Shown: positions 43,469-53,273 of the stretch, piece after piece
How the letters are laid out: each line of letters starts with the position of its first letter
Position numbering within the stretch: position 1 is the first letter of the stretch
Assembly (NCBI GenBank): GCA_964036045.1
Contig: OZ038384.1
Coordinates: 61,787,355 to 61,851,354, forward strand
From: Eutreptiella sp. 'Long Island Sound 2002'
Taxonomy: Eukaryota > Euglenozoa > Euglenophyceae > Eutreptiales > Eutreptiaceae
Reading direction: 5' to 3'
DNA length: 64,000 nt
Translations under genes and position numbers: made by a program
The notes under the pieces: model-generated
Seen by the model: the letters and a program-made list of their open reading frames with translations, nothing else
Database searches by the model: none
Told to the model about the DNA's origin: nothing

Positions 43469-45284
43469 AAAAACACACTGGGGTGTGTCCCTACGTCAAC
43501 GAAGAATGTAGGGCGGGTAAGTCCCAGAAACAAATAGAAATGTGCTCTTGATGAGGCAACATCTGCTCAATCTGACCTGATTTGTGCTGAAGTGGCACCA
43601 AATGGGGATGTATGAACCTGCAATGAAGCAGAATGAGGAGTGACCAACAGTCCAACGGACATGAAAACACACGGTTAAGGGCTAGGGAGCACATAAGCAT
43701 ATTTGTAAGTGATACCAAACCATGCTTTGGTTGAGAATGAGGTAGACTATTTGACGATTCAATGGGGAGATAATCAAAATGAAGTGGAATCTCTGGCGCT
43801 CTGAGCGTCTTTGCTCTCGCGGACACGCTACGGCGTCCTTCACGTACTCTACATCGTTCTTGTCCCCCTTATCTCGTTCTTAAAGCTACCGCATGTGCTA
43901 CAGATTTAACGCATCTGACCGATTTTCACAAGAATCAACAAGGTTGAGTCTCAATTTGTACTAAGATGGAAGGAAAGAAACAGTTGCACAGAGCGGACAC
44001 AAGGATTAACGTAGTTTACAGGTCCTAAGAGAACAGAAGAACATCAGCGTTAACATGGTTAGGCTAGGCCTTAAGCAGATCCTAAAGGAATGAAAGGAGA
44101 TGACAAGTAAATTGCCCTGAATTTTCCTAGCATGTACAAATCTCCGCGGATTAAGGCAAAATGATGCGGAAAGTCTGGAACCGAAACGACTACTGCCTTC
44201 ATTTAGACTTAGGTCAATATATAATGTCGTTCGTTCAGCCCAATCGTGCTTTCCGGCACGTTTGTTTGTAAGCATCCAACAGATTCCAGGAAAATGTTGG
44301 TCTGATGATGATGCATCATGATGGGACATGATGGCCCTGAATCCTTGGCATGTAACGCGCCGAAGGATAGCGAGAGGCGCTTTACTGACAGTATATAACT
44401 GAAAGACACTGAATAGTCTAATGTACAGTGGCGGCGGTGTCCATCGGCTTGGACAAGACCAATCTTTCGACTGAGTCCCACAAGACACTTGGATTCACCA
44501 TTCTTGACCTGAAACTGAGGAATTTTGCTCACATTGGCGTGTGCCAAAAATACGTCGAAGCTTACAGACCTCAGAGGTTGCTGTTAGAAGTCCCTAGAGC
44601 CTCTGTCTGAAGGTTGTCTGAACAATTGACGTCGGTGTTGCGTGCAACAATGGCAGAATGAAGGAAAAACCTGAGAAATTCAAGGAACATTTGAGGATCA
44701 TGTGCCTGAATCTGGACTTTGGCTTCAGCATCAAGACAGATGAAGGTAAGATCTGAGTTCCTGGCGTTGCAACTGGTGCGGCCAAAACTACAGGGGGTAA
44801 CTGTAGGGGTGAAAGTTGCTGCGCAGCGTTTTTGTATGTACAATTGCTTCCATCTGCACGGGTAGCCTAATTTCCAAAAGTGCACAGACCAACAGAGACA
44901 AGATTACCCGCGAATCTGCCTGAATCAGGCCTGCGTTTGGTTCTTTCTGAACATGGCAGCACACTCCCTGGGCTCCGGTAGCGTTTCTACGCTTTGGCTG
45001 CCGAACGGAAACCAAATAAACGTTGATTGACGTCAAATTCTCAAACATTCTCAATTCTCCACATCAAGTCGTAATCAGCAAGAATGAAACGTGGATTCAG
45101 CAGGATGCAATTTTTGTAGTCCGTCAGAACACTCACAATGTAATAAGTGGTCGACGGGGCGAGGCTGGAGCTTTTGAAGGAGTTGGACATGCAAGGGTTT
45201 CGAACCTACGGCCTTGAGCCCTAGCGACGAGTGCCATGACGCCCTGGACTAGACGACTGTTAGCCAATTTAGGGGGCCAGCGAC
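43469..45284 (-). other. Element D 3' region, no gene seen
   Basis: 1.8 kb between the chromodomain ORF and the polypurine tract. It has short frames only. A B-box-like GGTTCGAAACC (minus, about 45196-45206) lies in a possible tRNA-derived segment (45190-45265), but I cannot fold it convincingly. Confidence 0.5.
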
Positions 45285-46153
45285 TCAAGTCTTGGGAAGC
45301 CTTCCTGAATTCGGCCAACCACGAATACATGTGACCACCAACGTGTCTGGTGGGGCACGGGTACGGCCTGGGCGCTGTAAATCAGCAGCAGAACTCGAAG
45401 CTCGGTCCTCATGTGACTCCTGGGCTGGCCTGATCGCAGGACGGGGGATTGGCGGATCAACCCTGGAATGTGACGAATGAGGGCCATAAAAGGCTGGACC
45501 TCGATTTACCACAGGTCTTTTTCCGTCTTCCTCCACCTGTCTGTCTGGTTTGGACAGACCATCCATCAGGAGTACACCAATTTCGGGCTGCTTCTTGAGG
45601 AAGGCAATGAACCCCTTGGTGTATCCATGCACGAAAGAATCGGCTGGTTCCCAGTTGTTGTGACTCGAATCAAAGCCCCTCCACTCACACAAAAAATTCC
45701 CTTCGCCTTTTGTGTCACGCTGCGCCTCGAGAATCCTCTTGAGTTCGTACTTCCCCCCTTTGATGACCCAAGCCGATAAAAATTTCGAGGTCCAAAAAAG
45801 AGGTTTAACTCTCCCTTTGGGGGAAGGGATTTCTCCCTTGAGGCGGTCGCCGGAAACCTCAATTTCCTTGTTGACATCCACACGGATCCTCAGCCTGTTT
45901 TCCCCTAGACGGGCTGTAACAGCAAATGGCCCCTCCCACAGGGGGAGAAGCTTATCATCTCTGTCCAGAGTGGTTTCGGATTTTCGAAGCCAGACTCAAT
46001 TGTCCACTTCAAAATTGTGTGGGTTTTTTAGGCCCTGATTCTGGACCCAGAGCCAGTCAGCCTGATGCTTATTAATTAATTTAGAGACAGTTTTCTCTGC
46101 CCTGTGGATTTCATCCAAAAACAGCGAGGCATCTTTACAGGGGCGAGGGTTAT
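45285..46153 (-). pseudogene. pol: Element D integrase C-terminus and chromodomain
   Basis: Broken frame from the integrase core through a tether region (DEIHRAEKTVSKLINKHQADW and, after a stop, LPLWEGPFAVTARLGENRLRI) to an open ORF at 45881-45285. That ORF carries the chromodomain: KYELKRILEAQRDTKGEGNFLCEWRGF-DSSHNNWEPADSFV, then a basic Pro-rich tail ending at TGA 45285. Aromatic cage positions (Y, W, W) are kept. The chromodomain is followed by a longer tail than in A or B. Confidence 0.75.
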
Positions 46154-46768
46154 TCAACGGCATGTTCCACCAACACTCCCTCGTCCAAAGACAATTTCAT
46201 TTGGAGAAAGGCCATGATACAAAGCCGTGTTGTGGTAACGGCAAAGCAAGGCAAAAAGAATCTCAAGCCAATGGAAGTCTTTCTCACTGGTGAGTTCCTT
46301 ACGAAGCATATTTATAAGTGAGCGGCCGGCTCTTTCGCCTGGCAGCGCTCCATGTGAGTGGATTTCACACCTGACCTGATGGATTTCAAGGCGGGTACAT
46401 AATTCTCTCCACCATTCGGAGGTGTACTCCTTACCTGAGTCCGTGATCACCTCGGATGGGACGTCCCAACCTCCCATCCATGTCTGCGCGCACCATTTGG
46501 CTGCAACTTTGCCAGTCATCGACTTGATGTTAAAAGGCAACATCTGAATGCAGCCGGAATGACGGCACTGAATAAGGAGCAAACCATTGACCTTTTTTTT
46601 GGTCCAATGGCACTCTCTGTCATCGAGGTCACCGAGATAGAAGAAATCACTCGTGACTCTGTTAAAGATGGCTCCGGAATAGGATGTGGCGTCAGATGGC
46701 CGTGCTTCTTGGCGCTGAGGGGCATTCAGACAGCCCATTGGGCACATCCGGCAGCTACTCTCATGCAA
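46154..46768 (-). pseudogene. pol: Element D integrase catalytic core
   Basis: Contains the second Cys pair (CRMCPMGC), Asp in VTSDFFYLGD, Asp in VITDSGKEYTSEWW and Glu in ALPGERAGRSL, then the motif SPNEIVFGRG. The core joins strand-transfer chemistry of the new DNA copy. It lies in a different frame from the preceding RT/RNase H stretch, with which it overlaps by 43 bases, so a frameshift sits inside the zinc-binding region. The frame ends soon after IVFGRG at 46154. Confidence 0.8.
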
Positions 46769-48582
46769 TGAGTGTAGAGCCTCGAGACAAATAGCCTATG
46801 CTTAATCATCGACCATAATCTACTGCCATGTGCGTGGGGGGACTCCCATTTGTGCCACCAGTTTAACACTCGAGGGGCCAGGGCATCTGGTACGCACAAT
46901 TTACCCTCAATCCACAGCTTCCCCCCATCCAATGAATATTCGGAATAAATTCCATCTTTGTGAGCATCTTTGGATTTTAAGTTCTCAAAGACCTCTTTAG
47001 ACATGGAATCACCCATATAATCGTTGGTCCAATCACGGATGATGAGAGAATCTTTTGGCAGGGGTAGAGATTTGGCCGGATCTCGACGGTTAATGCCCTG
47101 AATCAACCGAAATCCACTTACAGGCCAGGTGTACTTCATCCGTTTCACAGTCCCGGAGGAGGGATCCGTGACTTTCTCCACGACTTTCAGTGATTTGGTG
47201 ATAATTTCATGAGCATGCGCCGGATCTGAGAAGGCCGTGATGTCATGACACGGTAGTGCATGCCGTTTAGCAGAACATTGCATGCATTCACGTCGAATGA
47301 GCTTTTTTTCTTCTTGATCCCACTCGAATACGACGTGGCAGTCCTGCTCCGTACCATGGATGTTAGTACTTTGCAGCCCCTCCCACGAGGAGTAACCCCA
47401 TCGGCTTAGAGCATCCGCTATCGTGTTGTGTTTTCCAGGTAAATAAGACACATGCAGGTGAAACGGACTGAGAAATTCGTGCCATCTGGCCCGTCGGCCA
47501 GCTCGGCCTGAAACAGTATCAATGTGTTCGGTGGCCCAATGTTCAAGAGACCGATGATCCGTCAGGACCTCGACTCGATTGGTGCCTGCCCACGATTGAT
47601 ACTTTTTCAGCGCGCAGATTATGGCATACGTTTCTTGCTCACGCGGCGACGATTGCATTTGGCGTGGGGCTAGCTTCCGAGACCAAAATGCAAGAAGGTA
47701 ATGATCGCCGGTGGCTTCATCAACCTGTTCAAGGACAGCTCCGATCTCGTACATGGATGTGTCGGGTCTTATGTAGAAGGGTTTGTCGAATTTCGGCACA
47801 TGCAACGTGGCGACTTCGCAGAGGGCCGCCTTCAAGTGATGGAAGGCCTCCTGGCATTCATCAGTCCACTTGACACGCACCTTTGAACCTGCCTTGGCGG
47901 CATCACTCCCTACTTTCAATAATTCAGTGGGGGGGGCGGCGAATTTGGCATAATTGTGCACAAATGTGTGGTAAAAATTGCAACAACCCAGGAATCCTCC
48001 CAATTCCGTAATAGTCTCAGGGCGCTTCCACTTCTGAATAGCGACAAGCTTCCCTGGACTGGGTCGGCGCGTACCATTCTCGAGAAGAGAATCACAAAAT
48101 TCGAATGGTTTTAAAAACAATTTTCCCTTCTTCGGCCCACAAATCAGCTGATTGGCATCAAGGATGTCCATTATCTGGTTCAGCTGCTTTTCATGCGGGG
48201 CTACCAACTCCTCCTCAGTCAGTCCTTCCCCTTCCGTCGCGATGAATCTATCATCTATGTACACACTGACGAAGGCACGAAGCTAAGGATGAGCTGTAAA
48301 AAGCACGTCCTCCATCATTCTCTGAAAGAATGAGGGCGCATTCTTCAGTCTCATGGGCATGACCGTGCACTGGACCGGGCCACATGGGGTGCACATACAA
48401 GTTAGAGGCCGGCTGTCCTTCCTGAACGGGATTTTGGTGAAAGCCGTGACGGAGATCCAGCACAGAAAACAAACGACCTCTTGCCCTCTTGGCGATTTGC
48501 TCCTCAATGAGGGGAAGGGGGTGCAAATCCGCCTTCGTTTCAGCGTTAAGATTGCGAAAACCAACAACCATTCGCCACCCAT
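46726..48582 (-). pseudogene. pol: Element D RT, RNase H and integrase N-terminus
   Basis: RT starts in one frame (RNLNAETKADLHPLPLIEEQ, FSVLDLRHGFHQ) and changes frame near 48440 (CGPVQCTVMPMRLKNAPSFF). A TAG at 48283-48285 interrupts it just before FVSVYIDDRFIA (catalytic YIDD). RNase H motifs: RPDTSMYEIGAVLEQ, EQETYAII, LTDHRSLEHW, HNTIADALSRWG. The integrase His pair appears near its end (HKWESPHAHG). The intact stretch 48264-46726 is 512 codons. RT here is the least like A and B in the fingers. Confidence 0.85.
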
Positions 48583-49332
48583 CTATGGTGTTTTGATCTG
48601 CAGGTGGCGGCTTCGGAACTGTAAATGGTGCACAGCACCACTAGCTGGTCATACAACCCTGAAGCCAACCCAATTCCCTGAGATTTGTTTCAATTACATT
48701 TCTGAGAATCTCATGTTTCTGTCCATGGTTCTCTTAGGGGTGCTGTTTCTTCGCCTTGTACCTCTCACGAAGCTCGATGAAGGCTTCACCAAACTGCCCA
48801 CGGACCGGGGGGTTCTTGACTAACTTGGCGTAAAGGGTTGTGTCCTTCCGTTCCTCGAAAATCTTTTCTCTTTTCCTGGAACACAACTCAGTGTCCACGT
48901 GATCACCAGGAATTACCGTCGAAAAAACTCTGGCAATCTCCTCCGCCTTAGCAGGAAGAATCTTCTTACGGATGTCTCGAAAAAGGTCCGTATCAACTGC
49001 CTCTTGAAGGTAGGTGGGTCCAGTACCGGCATTCCAGAGATCATCTTCGTGATCCAGCTCCTCGAAAGGATCATTGAAAGCTTTCATACGAGGTTTTTCG
49101 TAAAAAAAACTCTAAATTTGCGGCGCGATATAAAATTTTTCTTCTCCTGTGCACTGAAGATTCCTTTCGATGTCGATCGTATTGCGGAAGAGGGAGACGA
49201 GGCGGATCCATTTGACGACGGATCACCTTGGGCATCTGAGGGAGAAAAATCGGAAAAAGTACATTCATCATCAGTACCACGCTCAACCTCAGATTCTGAC
49301 CCCACACAAGAATCAGTCGCAGTGGGAAAATT
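48583..49332 (-). pseudogene. pol: Element D spacer between Dam-like domain and RT
   Basis: Two open stretches in different frames. The first is acidic Ser-rich (SESEVERGTDDECTFSDFSPSD, 49305-49084). The second (49087-48734) reads FNDPFEELDHEDDLWNAGTGPTYLQ and ends in ELRERYKAKKQHP, comparable to the spacer before RT in A and B (KIQALRARLKQKYG). No domain is recognised. Confidence 0.5.
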
Positions 49333-49827
49333 TTAGTCCGGAAGCCCTCCATCCACCAGGAATGCAAGCGAACTCCAGGAGCGCTGTTGCAGGGGACCCG
49401 TGTCGTCCCTGGCGTACAGCTTCATCTTTGTCAGCAGTTCGATGTAATCTACACAAATGTCCTGCAATTCCTGAAACCACGGCTTGTCGTCCCACAAGGG
49501 TACAACTAAAATCGCCTCGGTTTTATCTTGCTTGATTATATGGATGACTTGCTGGATTAGGTAAAACGGAGGATTAATCCATAACTTCCTGTCCCATTTT
49601 TGGGTCCAAGCATCGCGAAAGTGATTATCAAACCGTTTGTTCTCACGATTAGCAAAAGCGTCATACTGTGGGGTAAAGGAATGGTGCTCATAAAAATATT
49701 CACAAATAGCATCGCGCCATTTATCGACAACTCTGTAGGATGAAGAGTGCCAGCGCAAAGGGCGTCGTGGCTGAGAGTCCCTACGAAGACATTCTAACTC
49801 CCAAGAATATTCAACAGTCCCATTCAC
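49333..49827 (-). pseudogene. pol: Element D Dam-like methyltransferase domain, NPPF motif intact
   Basis: 165-codon stretch: WHSSSYRVVDKWRDAICEYF, then YDAFANRENKRFDNHF (about 49666-49619), W-TQKW, KLWINPPFYLIQQVIHIIKQD (NPPF about 49564-49575), EAILVVPLWDDKPWFQELQDI. This is the layout of phage Dam/DIRS-type DNA N6-adenine methyltransferases: a D-x-(F/A)-A-x3-N motif, Trp, (V/L)W-x-NPP(Y/F), hydrophobic strand ending in P and a Trp-Phe. It lies between protease and RT, ending in LVDGGLPD, which is also seen as YVDGGL and LVDGAQ in A and B. Catalytic residues look kept. Protease lies in a neighbouring frame with a 4-base overlap, so a frameshift separates the two. Confidence 0.65.
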
Positions 49828-50486
49828 CTCAGCAATGGTGACATCTTCTCCAAATTTGGAGTAACCTTTTGCTTCAATAATTCTTCTGCACTTTTAAACC
49901 CGGCGTGCAAAAAACAAAATTCAGAGCGCTCCAAGGGACCTGACTCCGGCAAAAAACAACGCCTGTGACCTACGGGCGCAACCCTATTCTTGCAAAGCCA
50001 AGGATGGCCCAAGTAAAGCTCATACTTTATTTCGGCACGATAAAAGTGGTCATCCTTAAGGACAACTTCTTCAACTTTGCCGGCATCCCAAAGGTCTTGA
50101 GCGACCAAATGGGTTGATATGTAACAACCGCGTTGTCCGCCTGAGAGAGAGTGTCCAGAAACTCCCTCCATGGTAACGGGATGTGGCGAATAAAACACGC
50201 AGTCGTTTGGTAAGAAAGATTTGGATTGGAGATTTACCTCCGATCCATTGTCACACAAGCAAGTGGCGAGGTGAAAATTGCCTTTGCAATCAGAAACCCG
50301 CAGCTTTGTAACGAACTGTTGGGCCCTGTGCTTGGACTGTACACCCACCTCGTCCACTGCAGCAATAGGATCCGTTACCGGATCCAATGGAAAGGAAACA
50401 AGAGACCCTACATCTAGCAAGGGTCGAGAAGGAATTGGGGGATCATTCCTGAAATCGCCTGGGGAGGGGCGATTTTCGTGGATCCC
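49824..50486 (-). pseudogene. pol: Element D protease
   Basis: Open in the gag frame straight after the TAG at 50487-50489. A short linker leads to DVGSLVSFPLDPVTDPIAAV, then the retropepsin-like part with LCDNGSEVNLQS, an unusual DNGS where DTGA or DSGA is normal, and later YELYLGHPWLCKN (the usual LG-x-PWL). DNGS keeps the Asp; Asn at the second place is rare. The frame ends at TGA or TAG near 49824, where the Dam-like domain continues in another frame. Confidence 0.72.
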
Positions 50487-50489
50487 CTA
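50452..50489 (-). promoter_or_regulatory. Candidate UAG readthrough site with hairpin, element D
   Basis: TAG (50489-50487), GGG ATC CAC GA, then a perfect 8-bp stem AAATCGCC (50475-50468), loop CCTCCCCA, GGCGATTT (50459-50452). UAG-G with a hairpin a few bases later is a known type of readthrough signal. Gag and pol share the frame. Confidence 0.6.
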
Positions 50490-52889
50490 GGCGTTCTGAC
50501 CTCCAGCTGCCGCATCAACCTGGTGGATACAGCCGGATTCATCAGTCCCCTCCTCATGGAGCGGATCATCTGCTGGATTCAATGCATTTTCGCCATAATC
50601 TCGGTCTGCATCTGACAATTGAACTGCACCGGACACCTGATCCACACGATGATTCCCCCTTCCACGGCCACGGTCGCCGGATGAGGGACCTCCACCGCCG
50701 CCACGCCGCTTGCCCTTGCCTGAAGAAGAGGCCCTAGACAGGCTTCCTTTACCCTTGCCCTGGGATCCTTGGGCATTTCCTTTGTTTCCGCCGGATTGGG
50801 GGTTTTGGCCTGGATTTCGATTTCCGCCACCGGGGGTGCCATGTGGATTTTTCTGACCGCCGGGCTGCCCACCGGAACCAGATGGAGTCCGATTTCCTGT
50901 GCCTTGGGAACCGCTTGGGCCCCCAGGATTTTTGGGTTCCACCAGAGGGGGTTGGATTTTCCTTGCCAGCCTTCCCTCCATGCACCTGTCGGGCATTCCT
51001 GTCTGAATTCTGAGGGGGACTACTGACATTTCCCCCGACAATCTTGTGATCGTGGGCTGACCACCGGTGATTCTCCGTAGAATGTGACTTCGCTCGGTTT
51101 GTAGAGCGGAGCAAGAGGCAGATTCCACACTCCTGCCGGACACCTTTTGTGTCATTCACTTTTTTGTTGCCCGGATTGGCGCCGCCTTGGGCATTTTGCT
51201 GGGCATTCTTACCACCCCCCAGGCCCTTGTGGTAATTTTGGTTGGCGGCATCAGCGAGCCGCTCAACCTCTTCCCACAGTTCCTTCGGGGTGTACAAAAA
51301 CACCCAGTTTCTTGCCCTCAGGCGCTGCCCATGGAAGCTTACTCCCCTGTTGAGGACTTGGACAAACAAGTCCCGGTCCTCATGTTCATGAAACGTGATT
51401 TTCCACGTGTTTTCAGTGAATTTCACCTTGGGAAACGACGTGGGGGAACACTTTTGAAGTGCTTCTCGAACTGAAAATTTATTGGCGGAGGCATCAAAGC
51501 CATCCAGCTCCGCCCACCAGGTCTTGACCTTTTCTTCCGACTGTTTGTTCCGAAGGGTGGCGGCATTTTCAGAGGGGATCTTATCAAAAATTAATTTTTT
51601 CAGCTCAGAATTGGAGAACTTTCCACCCGAATGATCAGCCTCCTGGACCAGATTCCAGAAACGCTGCTTCTTATCCTGCACCTCATGGAGAATCAATCGC
51701 GAAAATGAGGTGGAAATCTTCAACATCGGGTGATATTGATCCTCCAGCAGTCGGGATCCACGTACCTCCAGCTGTTCCCACACCTCATCAAAGGTAAGGG
51801 GGGAACTTGTCTCTTCGCGATCACGCCATGTCCGAAGCCAAGTGTTGGCCGGCGGTCCCTCAAGACAATCCAAGAGGGCCGTCACGTACTGATCCTCGTG
51901 AAGCTTTTGGGTTTTAACCCACAACTTGAACTCACGTTGGAACTGAGGCCAACGTCTGGGGTTCCCGTTGTACTTCAGTTCCTTGGCAACCTGGCGCAGT
52001 CTCAGCGAGGTAGGGTTCAGAAGAGATTCCAGCCCAACACCAGCTGTAATGGCAGACACCTTTGCGGCATCATTAGCCACACCAGCTCCGGCGAGGGTCT
52101 GGGCGAGCAAAAGCTGGGCGAGGGCGTTGGAGGCGGCAGCAGAGGGGGTCGTACAGGAGGCAGTCCACTTGGTATTCTGTACCTTTTCCCTGGCCTTCTC
52201 CGTCCTACTCTCGGAACAAGAAATTTTAACCCTTTCCTTAAGTTTACTTCTGCTGATCCGTGCATTGGTGGTCTTAGAGTACACCGAGGGATAAATGGAA
52301 AAAATCTCTGTGGCTTCCTCCGATGGCTCCGTTTCCTTTCCTACCGATGAAGCGCCCTCAGAACGCATGTTTGTCTTAAAAATATTTTTTATATCCAACG
52401 TATGTACAATTAAATGCATCTGATCCTTGAGCGCCTGAAGCTCAGAATCTCGCTGGGTACGACAGGGACAGTCAACAAGACAATACATTCCGTGCCCTGC
52501 GGGTGCTGGACAGACTGCAGGGCCACATAGGTCTGTTGATTTTAACCAGGAGTCCACCTTCAGTGCTCCTTTGGCCCTGATCTCCAGACTGGCCTGTTTT
52601 GCAGCTTCCAAAATACCTTTCTCGACCGCTGCAGCCAATTCAGCCGCAGCATCTCGGCCGGGATAGGCAGAATGAGGGGCGGAGGGCCCAGGAACAGCCT
52701 CCCGGGTCTTTCCCTTGGGGAAGGGCGTCGCACTCCATACCTGATGGAACGCATTCCTGAGCTGATTTTCCTCCCACGACTGGTACATCCGGTCGTAGAT
52801 TTCATCTCGAATTAAATAAAAATAATCGAGTAAACAATCAAACTCTTGCTCTTCCTCGGGTCGATCTGCCTCTTGTAACACCCAACAGG
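50487..52889 (-). pseudogene. gag: Element D gag, main part
   Basis: Continues the gag N-terminus from the far side of E. Order: DRPEEEQEFDCLLDYFYLI...; Cys/His cluster CGPAVCPAPAGHGMYC..CPC (about 52527-52461); coiled-coil and Ser-rich region; capsid-like region from ELKYNGNPRRWPQFQREF to about WVFLYTPKELWEEV; a nucleocapsid part with CGIC; then, after a frameshift near 51120, a GGQ/GKG-rich basic tail ending QNA-TAG (50487-50489). The first listed residues of this open frame (52986-52894) are LTR of E, not gag. The capsid start YNGNP matches PYYDGNP and PMYDGNP of A and B. Confidence 0.8.
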
Positions 52890-52893
52890 CCGT
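52890..52893. repeat. CCGT target-site duplication of element E (partner 63269-63272)
   Basis: CCGT lies at both ends of E. Removing E restores a D gag frame (AHNYETACWVLQEAD). Confidence 0.75.
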
Positions 52894-53180
52894 TGTTATG
52901 GCTTCGAACAGCATCAGCGCAGCAGCGCGCAAATCGCAAGTCGCAGTCGCAATCGCGCTGACAGTCTGTGAATAATAAAGAAGCATCGAATGCCAGCTGT
53001 GAATGAGCGCTGTAAGATACTTTGATCTTTGAACAGGGTTTATGTCTTCGAGATTGTGTTATTATTGGTGCCCCGTCTAAAGATCCTGCGAGGTTTGTCG
53101 ATTGGGATTTTGGATTTCGGATTTTGAGAAGCAAAGAGGCACGGGAGTGCAGTCGAGTTCCCAAGAAACAAACCACAACA
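52894..53180 (+). repeat. Element E 5' LTR, 287 bp
   Basis: TGTTATGG...CCACAACA; eight mismatches to 62982-63268. Contains AATAATAAAG (about 52971). Confidence 0.9.
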
Positions 53181-53182
53181 AG

Positions 53183-53197
53183 TGGTAGCCAGCTAGG
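53183..53197 (+). other. Primer-binding site of element E
   Basis: TGGTAGCCAGCTAGG two bases after the LTR. It shares TGGTAGC with B and C1 but then differs, so a different tRNA may prime E. Confidence 0.6.
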
Positions 53198-53273
53198 TGG
53201 CGGGAAGGATCAATCTTCAAGATCAATCTTCGACGCCGCAACGCCGTCAACTTGATTTGGACTTCGATCTACA

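Noticed and set aside
45190-45265. tRNA gene (minus strand) with GGTTCGAAACC
   Set aside because: A B-box match is present but I could not form an acceptor or T stem; left as a remark only.
49333-49827. DIRS-type element
   Set aside because: The Dam-like domain suggested it, but the elements have LTRs with target duplications, DDE integrase and chromodomain, and no tyrosine recombinase.
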